Positions 43,140 to 52,551 of a stretch of DNA of 64,000 nt are shown here, in pieces. Positions within the stretch are counted from its first letter, which is position 1. Each line of letters opens with the position of its first letter. Position numbers and translations under genes: made by a program. The stretch comes from JADLGL01 sp963667605 (GTDB lineage Bacteria > Pseudomonadota > Alphaproteobacteria > Rhizobiales > Kaistiaceae). The DNA is taken from assembly GCA_963667605.2 (NCBI GenBank), contig CAXXUZ010000003.1:1426001-1490000 (forward strand), given 5' to 3'. The notes beneath the pieces were generated by a model. That model was not told where the DNA came from and searched no databases. It saw only the letters and a list, made by a program, of their open reading frames with translations.

Positions 43140-44303
43140 ATGCACCGATTGCCAGTGCTCCTTTTCGGCTTGGCTTTGGCGAGTCCCGCGCTCGGCCAGA
43201 CCGTAATCGATCCATTTGCGCCGATCGGGATCGAGGCAGGGCGCTTCACCGTCTTTCCGGCGGTCGTTACGACGGTCAGCGTCAATGATGGCGCGGCCGG
43301 CCGGTCGGTGGTCATCTCGCCCGAACTCTTGTTCCAGTCGAACTGGGCCCAGCACTCGGCCGAACTTTTGTTTGGCGCCGACTTCACGCCCGATGGCGGC
43401 CTGGCGATCGCGACCATCGCAGATCTCAGTCTTCGTTTCGATCTCAATGCGCTGTGGTCGCTCGAAATCGGTGCCAGCCATCGGATCGCGGCCGAGGACG
43501 TCCGCGACCCGGCCCTGCCGGCGGGCGCCGATGTCGCTCCCGATGTCCGCACAATGGCGGCTGATATCGCCGCGGGTGGGCCGATCGGCAATTTCGTCCT
43601 GCGCCTTGGGGCGGCGGCCGAGCGTAATGTCCATGGCGACGTGTTGGTTGGTGGCGTTCTCACTGATCAAAGCGAGCGCGACAACACGGTGATCGCTGCG
43701 ACGTTGCGTCTCGAGCCAGCTACTGGCGCGCTGCTAACGCCGTTCGTCGAAGCGACTGCGGGACGCCGAATCTTCGATCAGACCGTTGGCAGCGACGGTT
43801 TCCTTCAGGCCGGCAATTTCGTCGGCGCCCGAGCCGGCGTCGTCTATGATTCGACGCCGGTACTGAGCGGCGAGATCGGCATCGGCTATCGCTGGGAGAT
43901 CCCGGACGATCCGGCTCTGGCCACCAACGCCGGAGTCACGATGGACGCCAACGTTGTCTGGTCGCCACGCGAGGTGATCAGTTTCACGCTTGCGGCCCAG
44001 ACTGCGTTCGATCCCGATGCCTCGCCGCTGATGGGCGGTTCGGTCAGCCGCGACGTGGCGTTTGGCGGCGTGTTGTCGCTCCGCCCGAATGTATCGCTTG
44101 GGGCGGACGGGGCGTTCGGGATCCAGACCTTCGCCGACGGAACCGTCGAGCAGTCGGCGTCCGCCGACGCCCGTCTGACATGGATTCCGGACTATTGGCT
44201 ACAGCTCAGCACCAGCTACAGCCGGAGCTGGCTATGGAGTCCCGATCCCGCCCGGGCCGAGACCACCGGCATATTCGCGCTTACCGCTCGGGTTCAGCGC
44301 TGA
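43140..44303 (+). CDS. Outer-membrane beta-barrel protein
   Basis: 387 residues. Signal peptide MHRLPVLLFGLALASPALGQ; the mature part begins IDPFAPIGIEAGRFTVFPAVVTTVSVNDG and alternates polar/hydrophobic residues throughout, ending with an aromatic-rich last strand (WSPDPARAETTGIFALTARVQR). This is the pattern of BBP2-like outer-membrane barrels in alphaproteobacteria. Ligand unknown. A GTTAACC half-box lies at 43074-43080, upstream of ATG 43140. Confidence 0.8.
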   Translation: MHRLPVLLFGLALASPALGQTVIDPFAPIGIEAGRFTVFPAVVTTVSVNDGAAGRSVVISPELLFQSNWAQHSAELLFGADFTPDGGLAIATIADLSLRFDLNALWSLEIGASHRIAAEDVRDPALPAGADVAPDVRTMAADIAAGGPIGNFVLRLGAAAERNVHGDVLVGGVLTDQSERDNTVIAATLRLEPATGALLTPFVEATAGRRIFDQTVGSDGFLQAGNFVGARAGVVYDSTPVLSGEIGIGYRWEIPDDPALATNAGVTMDANVVWSPREVISFTLAAQTAFDPDASPLMGGSVSRDVAFGGVLSLRPNVSLGADGAFGIQTFADGTVEQSASADARLTWIPDYWLQLSTSYSRSWLWSPDPARAETTGIFALTARVQR

Positions 44304-44315
44304 TTGGCCGTTCGG

Positions 44316-45184
44316 TCAGCTCAGCTTAGCCAATTCCTCGCGCAGCTCGGTGGCAATGTCGTCCCGCTCCATCGCGAAGGCAAAATTGGCCGCCAGGAAC
44401 CCGGCCTTGGAGCCGCAATCGAAAGCCCGGCCGGTGTAATTCACGCCGTAGATCGGCTGCGTTTCGGCCAGCTTCCTAATCGCGTCGGTCAACTGAATCT
44501 CGCCACCGGTGCCTGATTCTTGTCTGTCTAGGTGACCGAACAGCTCCGCCTGAAAGATATAGCGGCCATTGATGTATAGGTTTGACGGCGCATCCGAGGG
44601 CTGCGGCTTCTCGACCATTTCGGTGATGTGAAAGGCGAGGCCTTTAGCCTCGCCGAGGCGACGATGCCATATTGGTCGGTTTTGTCCGGCTCGCACTCGG
44701 ACAGTGAGATCAGATTGCCGCCGATCTCATCATAGACGGCGGTCAACTGGGCAAGGCAGCCCGGGGTGCTCTGCATAAGCATGTCCGGAAGCATGACTGC
44801 GAAAGGCTTCCGGCCAACGATCTCGCGGGCGCACCAGACCGCGTGGCCGAGACCGGCGGGCAATTGCTGTCGCGTGAAACTGGCCGCTCCCGGCGGCGGT
44901 CTGTCGATCTCGAGCTGCGCCAGCTCTTTCTCCTTGCCGTTTTTCCTGAGCGTCTCCTCGAGTTCGAACTGTCGGTCGAAATGGTCCTCGATCACTTGCT
45001 TGTTGCGACCGGTGACGAAAACGAAATGTTCGATTCCAGCCTCCCGCGCTTCATCGACGGCATATTGGATCAGCGGCCGATCGACCACCGGCAGCATCTC
45101 CTTTGGAATCGCCTTGGTGACGGGAAGGAATCGCGTACCGAGACCGGCGACGGGAAAGACTGCGGTGCGGATAGGTTCGGTCAT
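44316..45184 (-). pseudogene. galU: UTP-glucose-1-phosphate uridylyltransferase, one frameshift
   Basis: ATG 45184 gives MTEPIRTAVFPVAGLGTRFLPVTKAIPKEMLPVVDRPLIQY, the GalU nucleotide site. Coding is normal to KTDQYGIVAS (about 44659); a one-base deletion then moves it to the frame reading GEAKGLAFHITEMVEKP, YINGRYIFQAELF, EIQLTDAIRKL and YTGRAFDCGSKAGFL to the normal C-terminus at 44316. Makes UDP-glucose. As written the protein would be truncated at two thirds. Divergent from galE. Confidence 0.92.
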
Positions 45185-45315
45185 GAGGCGTGAGATCGAG
45201 CTCCGTGGAGCGCTATTATGGCATCGACCGAGAGTTGGTCATTGGCTAGGGATAACAAAGCATCAACAATCTATCTTCATAGGTACCGATCTGCCGAGGG
45301 GCAAATCGGAACATC

Positions 45316-46306
45316 ATGACCGTGCTCGTTACCGGCGGTGCCGGATATATTGGAAGTCACACTGTCTGGGACCTGCTCGACGCCGGTGAGGATGTCGTCG
45401 TCCTCGACGATCTTTCGACCGGATTTGATTGGGCGGTGGCACCGGAAGCGAAATTGATTCCCGGCGACGTTGGCGATCAGGATCTAGTCCGCGGTCTAAT
45501 CGCCGATCATCGAATCGATGCGATCATTCATTTCGCCGGTTCGGTGGTGGTGCCGGAGTCGGTGGTCGATCCGCTCCGCTATTATCTCAACAACACAGTG
45601 AAATCGCGAGCGTTGATCGAGGCGGCGGTCAAGGGAGGCGTGCCGCATTTCGTGTTCTCTTCGACCGCGCGGTCTATGGTATGGCGGGGGACGAGCCAGT
45701 CAGCGAGAGTGTCCGCAAAGAGCCGCTGTCGCCCTATGGCCGGTCGAAATTGATGACCGAGATGATGCTGACCGACACTTCGGCGGCGCACCCTCTCCGC
45801 TTCGTTGCGCTACGCTATTTCAATGTCGCCGGTGCCGATCCCAACGGTCGAACCGGGCAATCGACGACATGCGCAACCCATCTTATCAAAGTTGCCGCCG
45901 AGGCCGCGCTCGCCAAGCGGCCGGGCATTGAGATTTTCGGCAACGATTATCCGACCCCGGACGGCACCGGCTTCGCGACTACATCCATGTTACCGATCTC
46001 TCCCATGCGCATCTGTCGGCACTGGCCCATCTCAAGCAAAGCGGCGACAGCCTGACTGCCAATTGCGGTTATGGCCACGGAACTTCGGTGCGGCAGGTGA
46101 TCGATGCGGTCGAACGGGTGTCAGGCCGGAAGCTCGATGTTAGTTTCGGGCCGCGTCGCCCAGGCGATTCGGCGTCGGTGATTGCTGATCCGACCGTGAT
46201 CCACCGTGAATTTGACTGGGTGCCGCAGCACGACGACCTCGATTTCATCGTCCGCACGGCACTTGATTGGGAGGAGTCGCTTGAGCGCCGGAACCAACAT
46301 GATTGA
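45316..46306 (+). pseudogene. galE: UDP-glucose 4-epimerase, two frameshifts
   Basis: Starts MTVLVTGGAGYIGSHTVWDLLDAG (NAD-binding). The first frame ends its homology at HFVFSSTA (about 45668) and resumes one frame over at AVYGMAGDEPVSESVRKEPLSPYGRSKLMTEMML with the catalytic YxxxK. A second one-base loss near 45972 moves to RDYIHVTDLSHAHLSALAHL, GYGHGTSVRQVIDAVERVSG and the normal end at 46306. All the parts of a full GalE are present, so this is either a very recent pseudogene or two base-call errors. Confidence 0.92.
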
Positions 46307-47293
46307 GATCGGTTGGATGTATCGGGGATGTGCCACCCGGCTGACGGTTGTTTTGGCTGCGTTGCTTGCGCTGATCGTATCGGTGATGCCAGCTCAGGCG
46401 CACACGGCGTCGGATCGGTGGGTGCAGTCGTTCTGGTCGCAGGCGCAACAAGCCGGTATTTCCTCGCAGACCTATTGGGCGGCGCTGGGTGATTTCGAGC
46501 CCGATCCAACGGTCGTTCCGCGCGCAACCAACCAGCCTGAATTCGTGCGCCCAATCTGGGAATATCTCGATGCGGCGGTATCGGAGTTGCGGATCGCCAA
46601 CGGCCTGGCGAAGATTCCGGATTGGGGTCGGCTGCTGGCTGAGCTTGAACAGCATTACGGCGTCGATCGCTATGTCATCCTGGCGATCTGGGGCATGGAA
46701 AGCTCCTATGGCGCCATTCTCGACAACACAAATCTGGTCAAGCCAACGATCCGATCGCTGGCGACGCTGGCCTATATCGGGGGCACGCGGCAGGCGTATG
46801 GCGAGCGCCAGTTGATCGCGGCGCTGAAGATTCTTCAGCGCCGCGACATCACGTTGGCGGCAATGACAAGGTCGTGGGCCGGGGCGATGGGGCACACCCA
46901 ATTCATCCCCACGACCTATGAGGCATATGCGGTCGATTGGGAAGGCGACGGCCGGCGCGACATCTGGACCTCGCCAGTGGATGCGCTCGCTTCCACCGCA
47001 GCATATCTCGCCGCGATGGGCTGGGAGGACGGTAAGACATGGGGCTATGAGGTCGTCCTGCCCACCGATCTCGACCATCGTCTTGCAGACAGCGGCGAAC
47101 GGACGTTGGCGTCATGGCAGCGACTGGGCATCGCCAGAGCCGCCGGTATTCCCTTCCCGCGGCCAGCCGACATGGCGACCCCTTTGGGTGCCGTCAGGCG
47201 CTCGACCGCGCGGTGGACCAGCGTTTACTGTTGCTGCACAATTCCAGTGTCAGCTCAGAGCGCGTAGCGTGTCAACGCCAACAGCTCATGCGC
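46299..47293 (+). pseudogene. mltB: MltB-type lytic transglycosylase, C-terminus frameshifted and cut by IS630
   Basis: ATG 46299 (or 46317) with signal peptide (LTVVLAALLALIVSVMPAQA). The SLT_2 domain has the catalytic Glu in IWGMESSYGAIL, TLAYIGGTRQAYGERQLIAALKIL and SWAGAMGHTQFIPTTYEAYAVDWEGDGRRDIWTSPVDALASTAAYL. Near 47172 the frame breaks (PADMATPL in place of ADMATLWVPSG), and again near 47230 before LLLHN. IS630 copy 3 begins at 47296, removing any remaining end. Cleaves peptidoglycan glycan strands in family members. It overlaps the galE stop. Confidence 0.88.
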
Positions 47294-48389
47294 TAGTGGA
47301 TGGAATCTAACGCTTGGTGCCCGCGTCTGACAGCGGCGATGATTTTGTCGGGATCCTTTGTCCAGATGAAGGGCTGCGGATCGTTGTTGGTGTGTTCGAG
47401 GAAGCGGTTGATGGTGGCCTGGAGATCGACGATCGAGTGGAAGACGCCGCGCTTGAGACGTTGCTTTGCGAGCTTTGCGAAGAAACCTTCGACGGCGTTG
47501 AGCCAGGAGCAGGATGTTGGGGTGAAGTGGAAGAAAAAGTCCGCGGATGGCGCGTAAGCCACCCGCGGACCTTGGGATGCTTGTGGGCGGCGTAGTTGTC
47601 GAGGATCACATGGACCAGCTTTCCCGCGGGCACGTCGGCCTCGATGGCGTTGAGGAAGCGAATGAACTCTTGGTGTCGATGGCGCTGCATGCACCGGCCG
47701 ATGACACGCCCTTCGAGCACGTTCAGCGCGGCGAACAGCGTGGTCGTGCCGTGCCGCTTGTAGTCATGCGTCATCGTGCCCGCGCGTCCCGTCTTCATCG
47801 GCAGCCCGGGTTGGGTGCGGTCGAGCGCCTGGATCTGGCTCTTCTCGTCAACCGACAGGACAACGGCGTGCGCCGGCGGATCGACATAAAGGCCGACGAT
47901 GTCCCGCAGCTTGGGAATGAACTCCGGGTCACGCGACAGCTTGAACTGCCGGACCCGGTGGGGCTGAAGCCCGTGCGCCCGCCAGATGCGCTGTACCGCG
48001 CTGACGCTGATGCCGACCGTCTTGGCCATCGCCGGCGCCGTCCAATGTGTCGCCTCGTGGCGCGGCGCACTCAGCGTCAGCGCGACGACGCGGTCAGCGA
48101 TTTCCCGGCCGAGCGGCGGAACGCGCGAGGGTCGCGTCTTGTCCCGCAGCAACCCCTCGACACCCTCGTGCATGAAGCGCTCCTGCCAACGCCAAACCGC
48201 TGTCTTGCTCTTGCCGGTGCGGCGCATGATCTCGACCGTGCCGAGACCATCCCCGCTCAGAAGGACGATCCGTGCCCGCCACACGTGTTTCTGCCGGCTG
48301 TTCCGGTCCGCAACGACCGCTTCGAGACGAGCACGGTCGGCGGTACTCACATCGACGATGATTCCTGGCCGCATGCGCCAGACTCGCAC
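47293..48389 (-). pseudogene. IS630-family transposase, copy 3, frameshifted
   Basis: GTG start at 48389. Identical in layout to copy 2 until RGWLTRHPR; a 2-bp insertion (47540-47541) then shifts the frame, so the final catalytic Glu block WLNAVEGFF is in another frame. It still reads through to a TAG over the target TA when followed in that frame. It cannot make active transposase without recoding. Confidence 0.92.
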
Positions 48390-48443
48390 ACAACGTGCCC
48401 GGCGAGAATCCCTCGCGGGATTCAAACGTCAAATTTTATCCAC
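47296..48443 (-). mobile_element. IS630-family insertion sequence, copy 3 (1148 bp)
   Basis: TA duplications at 47294-47295 and 48444-48445 in CTAG. Terminal repeats as in the other copies; 2 bp longer than copy 2 because of an insertion at 47540-47541. Confidence 0.95.
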
Positions 48444-48499
48444 TAGATGATCAACAAGTCGTCCGCCGGCTCAAGGCCCGCCGGAGCTACAGCACCGCG

Positions 48500-49936
48500 T
48501 CAAGCCGCGCCAGTTCCGTTCTCGTTAATGACCGCGATCCGGAGCATGTTGGTCGTGCCGGGTCGCCCCATCGGAATACCTGCGGTGATGATAATCCGGT
48601 CGCCGGGATGGGCGAAGCCCTCGCGGACCGCGACCTCGCAAGCGCGATCGACCATGCCGTCGAAATCCTCGGCCTCTTGCCCGAAGACGCAGTGCAGCCC
48701 CCAGCCCAGCGCCAGGCGCCTGGTGGTGCCGATAACTGTCGAAAGAGCTATGATCGGCGTTTGCGGCCGCTCGCGCGAGACCCTTAAGCCGGTTGCACCG
48801 GAGCCAGTGTAGCAGCAGATCGCTGACAGTTGAACGGTTTCGGCGATCTGCCGAACCGCGGCAGCGATGGCGTCGGCACCGGTGGCCTGGGGCTCGGCCC
48901 GCTGGCTGTTGATGATGCCGGCGAAATTGACGTCCCGCTCAACCTCCATAGCGATCCGATCCATGGTCGTGACCGTCTCGACCGGATAAGCGCCAATTGC
49001 GGATTCGGCCGATAGCATGATGGCGTCGGCCCCCTCGAAAACGGCGGTGGCGACATCGGAAACTTCGGCACGGGTCGGCGCAGGTGCGCTGATCATCGAC
49101 TCCAGCATTTGGGTGGCGACTACAACCGGCTTGCCGGCAAGGCGGGCGCCGCGGGTGATGCGCTTCTGAATGCCGGGCACTTGCTCCAGCGGCAGTTCGA
49201 CGCCGAGGTCGCCGCGGGCGACCATCAAAGCGTCGGCGACCTCGATGATATCGGTCAAATGTGCAACCGCCTGAGGTTTTTCGATTTTGGCAAGGATGCC
49301 AACCTTGACCCCACAGCGCGAGCGGATCTCGTCAAGGTCGGCCGAGCGTTGGACGAAGGACATCGCCACCCAGTCGACTTCGGCTTCAAGCGCACTGTCG
49401 AGGTCGACACGGTCTTTTTCGGTCATTGAATCAATGTTGATCGTCGTATCGGGAACGCTCACGCCCTTTTTGTCGGAAAGCTGCGCTCCGAAAATGACTT
49501 CGGTGACAACGCGCTCGTGGGTGCCCTCTTTGGCCAATAGCGTCACCCGACCATCGTCCAGGAGAAGCTGGTCTCCCGGCGCGATCGCCTGGAGAATCTC
49601 GGGGTGGGGGAGGTGCACCCTGGCCTCGTCTCCCGGCGCCGGGTCGGAATCGAGCGTGAAATTCTGGCCGATCTTGAGTGACACCTTCTGGTCGGCGAAA
49701 GAACCGATGCGGAATTTGGGTCCCTGCAGATCAGCGAGGATCCCAATCGGCCGTCCGGATCGGACTTCGACCCTGCGAATTCGATCGACCAGCTGCCGCA
49801 GCAGCTCGGGCGATGTATGGCTCATATTGATGCGGAAGAGATCAGCGCCGGCTGTGGCAAGCGAGGCCATCATCTCTTCGGAGGAAGAGGCCGGGCCGAG
49901 CGTCGCCAGAATCTTGACCTTGCGCGATCGCCTCAT
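48500..49936 (-). CDS. pyk: Pyruvate kinase
   Basis: 478 residues; converts phosphoenolpyruvate and ADP to pyruvate and ATP. KILATLGPASSS at the N-terminus, FRINMSHTS, ILADLQGPKFRIG, the active-site loop ILAKIEKPQAV, MVARGDLGVELP, VVVATQMLESMI with PTRAEVSDVATAVFEGADAIMLSAESA, and a complete C-terminal domain. ATG 49936 overlaps the DUF1036 stop (ATGA), so the two are one operon. IS630 copy 3 lies only 57 bases beyond its stop. Confidence 0.97.
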   Translation of the reverse strand: MRRSRKVKILATLGPASSSEEMMASLATAGADLFRINMSHTSPELLRQLVDRIRRVEVRSGRPIGILADLQGPKFRIGSFADQKVSLKIGQNFTLDSDPAPGDEARVHLPHPEILQAIAPGDQLLLDDGRVTLLAKEGTHERVVTEVIFGAQLSDKKGVSVPDTTINIDSMTEKDRVDLDSALEAEVDWVAMSFVQRSADLDEIRSRCGVKVGILAKIEKPQAVAHLTDIIEVADALMVARGDLGVELPLEQVPGIQKRITRGARLAGKPVVVATQMLESMISAPAPTRAEVSDVATAVFEGADAIMLSAESAIGAYPVETVTTMDRIAMEVERDVNFAGIINSQRAEPQATGADAIAAAVRQIAETVQLSAICCYTGSGATGLRVSRERPQTPIIALSTVIGTTRRLALGWGLHCVFGQEAEDFDGMVDRACEVAVREGFAHPGDRIIITAGIPMGRPGTTNMLRIAVINENGTGAA

Positions 49937-50505
49937 CGGCTGCCGACACCTTGTTGATCGGTTAGCTGAACGATATGGACCGTCCGATCGCCGGTATCGA
50001 TCTCAACAAATCCAGCCCGGTCATAGCCGTGCGCAACGCAGTCTTCAACACCACGGATGGTGAATTCTTGGTCGTGGGTGCACATGAAGGTATCGCCGGC
50101 CCATTCACCGCCGAGCGTATAATCTAAGGCGTAGACGTAATAGAGGCGCGATTGCAGCGGTTCTAAAATGACGGTGGCGCAGTCATTATTAGCGTCGCGG
50201 GGCGACAGGTTCCACCATCCCTCGGTGATCTTTGTATCGCCGTCATTATAGCCGACCGCGACACCGATGCTGCTGTTGGTGAGATTGCAAACCATCAAGC
50301 CCGTCGCTGCCTGACCTACCACCGCTTCAGGACTGGCGGCATCGATTGTTGCCTCCGCACCATCGACTTCGTCTTCCCCTGATGAACAGGCAGCCATGCC
50401 GAGGCCAGGGATCACAGCCAAAAACAGGGCAGCGCTATCAAGCCGCACCCGCCGATGTGCTGTGGCCACCGGTGAAAGGCGGGGAGAAGAAATCGGATTG
50501 TGCAT
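49933..50505 (-). CDS. DUF1036 lipoprotein
   Basis: 190 residues from ATG 50505, or about 171 from GTG 50448, which gives a better lipoprotein signal (LFLAVIPGLGMAAC). The DUF1036 core: LMVCNLTNSSIGVAVGYNDG, ITEGWWNLSP, YYVYALDY, FMCTHDQEFTIRG and GYDRAGFVEIDTG. Secreted; role unknown. As I recall, DUF1036 genes commonly precede pyk in alphaproteobacteria, as here. Confidence 0.9.
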   Translation of the reverse strand: MHNPISSPRLSPVATAHRRVRLDSAALFLAVIPGLGMAACSSGEDEVDGAEATIDAASPEAVVGQAATGLMVCNLTNSSIGVAVGYNDGDTKITEGWWNLSPRDANNDCATVILEPLQSRLYYVYALDYTLGGEWAGDTFMCTHDQEFTIRGVEDCVAHGYDRAGFVEIDTGDRTVHIVQLTDQQGVGSR

Positions 50506-50729
50506 CGGTTGTGACGGTAAGGGCGCTGGTGCGTTTATGCCGCTGCCGATTCGGCGATGTCAACGCGGATCGCGGGGAGAGCGCATTGATTGTTCGCGGC
50601 TCTCTGCCGCGAGCGTCTCCGGTCAGCCAGCGGTCCCCGATGTTCCAGCACGATCGTCGACAGGCCTTGACCATCGGCAATTGCTCCGGCACTCAACGCC
50701 GCCTTCAAGATTATACGAGGGAGTGAGTT

Positions 50730-50987
50730 ATGGCCGAACCGGGCGGGATTGCGGCGGCGCAGCTGAAGTCGATCATCGAGCGGATCGAGCGACTGGAAGA
50801 GGAGAGGAAGGCGCTGGCGGACGATATTCGCGACGTCTATGCCGAGGCCAAATCTAATGGATTTGACACCAAGACCCTCCGCTCGGTGGTCCGGTTGAGG
50901 TCACAGGATCGCGCCGAGCGTGAAGAACAGGCTGCGCTACTCGACCTTTATCTTCATGCCCTCGGGATGATTCCCGATAGCGACTGA
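50730..50987 (+). CDS. gapR: GapR nucleoid-associated protein (DUF2312)
   Basis: 85 residues, all helical: LKSIIERIERLEEERKALADDIRDVYAEAKSNGFDTKTLR, then VVRLRSQDRAEREEQAALLDLYLHALGM. GapR forms a clamp round overtwisted AT-rich DNA ahead of replication forks and stimulates topoisomerases in Caulobacter. Length and motif match the family closely. GGGAG lies 7 bases before the ATG. Confidence 0.93.
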   Translation: MAEPGGIAAAQLKSIIERIERLEEERKALADDIRDVYAEAKSNGFDTKTLRSVVRLRSQDRAEREEQAALLDLYLHALGMIPDSD

Positions 50988-50990
50988 TCG

Positions 50991-52316
50991 CTATCTTGCC
51001 TGAGCCACCGTGGTCAGGCGGAACAAGTCTATCATCGCCACCGGTACCACCATCGGACCTTCGAATCGGGCACTGCTGGCAGTTGCGGCTGGCTGCAGGA
51101 AGCCGCCGGCGACGACGCGTTCAGGCTTGGCTAGGAATTGCGGCGAGGCGGTGACATTGGGGGCGGTCAGCAGGGCAAAAGCCGCCTGCCTGGTGGTGGT
51201 TGTTTGATCGACAATGGGCAAATCGCTGCCGGCAACCGAGGGCGCGGTGATCACCGCCAACGGGTCATGCCAGCGACGCTGAATTGGCGGGGCGATGGTC
51301 GGTGCTGGTTTGGGAGCCGGCGCGGTCAGGGCGGTGGCGATTGGAGCCAATGGTTCGCTGAGAATGGCGAGTGGGTCGCGATCGATTTCGGTCGCTGGAG
51401 CGAAGGCGAGGGCCGGCATTTCCGGTTCGGTCACGCGGACGCCGGGGATGTCGGCTCGGGCCGGCGGCGGTTCGGCAATTCTGGTGGCCGCGGCGAGGGC
51501 AACGGCAATGGCGGGCTCGATGGCCGGCGCCGGCGCGGGATCGCCTCGATCGAACAATGCGGCAAGGCGCGGGGTCGGACCGGCGTCCACGGGATCGGTG
51601 AACAGCGCCACCACCTGGTCGCCACGTTGCTGGTAGGCGAGCTGCGCTTCTTGGTAGCCGGCAAGCGGAGTACCGTCGGACGGGACGTGCAGAGATTGCC
51701 CGTCGGGAAATACTGCCGCCAATTGGCTGCGGGACATGCGGGGCCAGTGACGTACCGAACCGGTATCGATGTGGATGAATGGCGAGCCGGAGGTGGGGTA
51801 GAAACCGACGCCGCCGATCTGCATCCGCATGGCGACGTTGCGAAGGGTAACCAGATCGACATCCGGGAACTGAATGTCCATCGCGTTCCCGTGAATATGC
51901 TGGCTGTTCTGCGCCACACCGTTCGATAGCGAGCGCAACATTGCATTGGTCGTGGGCGAGCGGTAGCCGGAGATGATGTTGATCGGCTGCGTGGAACCGG
52001 TCTGCTGATAGACCTCCCAAACGAGATCTAGCAGCCGTCGGTCCATTTCCACGGCTTCGTCCTGGCGCCAATCGCGCAGAATGAAGTCTAGTTCGGCAAG
52101 GCCCTGCGGCAGATACCGACCGTCGCGCATATAGGTGACGGTCACGGTCTCGCCGGTGTTGAGATTGTGAAAGCTGAGCGTCCGATCGAACGCGGCCGAA
52201 GCGAATTGGGTGATCGCCGCCGAGAGACAGACAAAGGCGACGGTCAGAGGTAGCCGAAACCACCGCAGAGCGAGTCGCGACAGGGCACCGCCTAGGTGGT
52301 GACGCTTAGCTTCCAA
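50991..52316 (-). CDS. DUF882 (YcbK/M15-like) peptidoglycan peptidase
   Basis: About 441 residues from TTG 52316 (MEAKRHHLGG, then a hydrophobic signal RLPLTVAFVCLSAAITQFASA). The N-terminal M15-like domain (about 40-210) has IISGYRSPTTNAML, HIHGNAMDIQFP (zinc His and Asp) and the late HID in PFIHIDTG. The C-terminal 200 residues are Pro/Ala-rich and low complexity. Members trim peptidoglycan cross-links. The frame is open to 52463 but not convincingly coding. It sits beside an L,D-transpeptidase, consistent with a shared envelope role. Confidence 0.88.
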   Translation of the reverse strand: MEAKRHHLGGALSRLALRWFRLPLTVAFVCLSAAITQFASAAFDRTLSFHNLNTGETVTVTYMRDGRYLPQGLAELDFILRDWRQDEAVEMDRRLLDLVWEVYQQTGSTQPINIISGYRSPTTNAMLRSLSNGVAQNSQHIHGNAMDIQFPDVDLVTLRNVAMRMQIGGVGFYPTSGSPFIHIDTGSVRHWPRMSRSQLAAVFPDGQSLHVPSDGTPLAGYQEAQLAYQQRGDQVVALFTDPVDAGPTPRLAALFDRGDPAPAPAIEPAIAVALAAATRIAEPPPARADIPGVRVTEPEMPALAFAPATEIDRDPLAILSEPLAPIATALTAPAPKPAPTIAPPIQRRWHDPLAVITAPSVAGSDLPIVDQTTTTRQAAFALLTAPNVTASPQFLAKPERVVAGGFLQPAATASSARFEGPMVVPVAMIDLFRLTTVAQAR

Positions 52317-52551
52317 TCTGATCCGCCGACCCGCCGGCCCTCCGGCATCCCCCACGGCCCCAGTGTGGATCCCTATCGTTAACCAAAAGTATTCGTGCCG
52401 CGCCCAAGACCCCAGGCGGTGTCTGTCCGCCCGGCAAGGCCAAGACACCCGATTATCGAGCAAAATTCAAGGCTTAAGATCGCGATCGCGATCTCAGGTA
52501 ACAACCTTCGGGCCGCAACCGGGCGGCTTGGAGAAGTGTTGCAGCTTGCCC

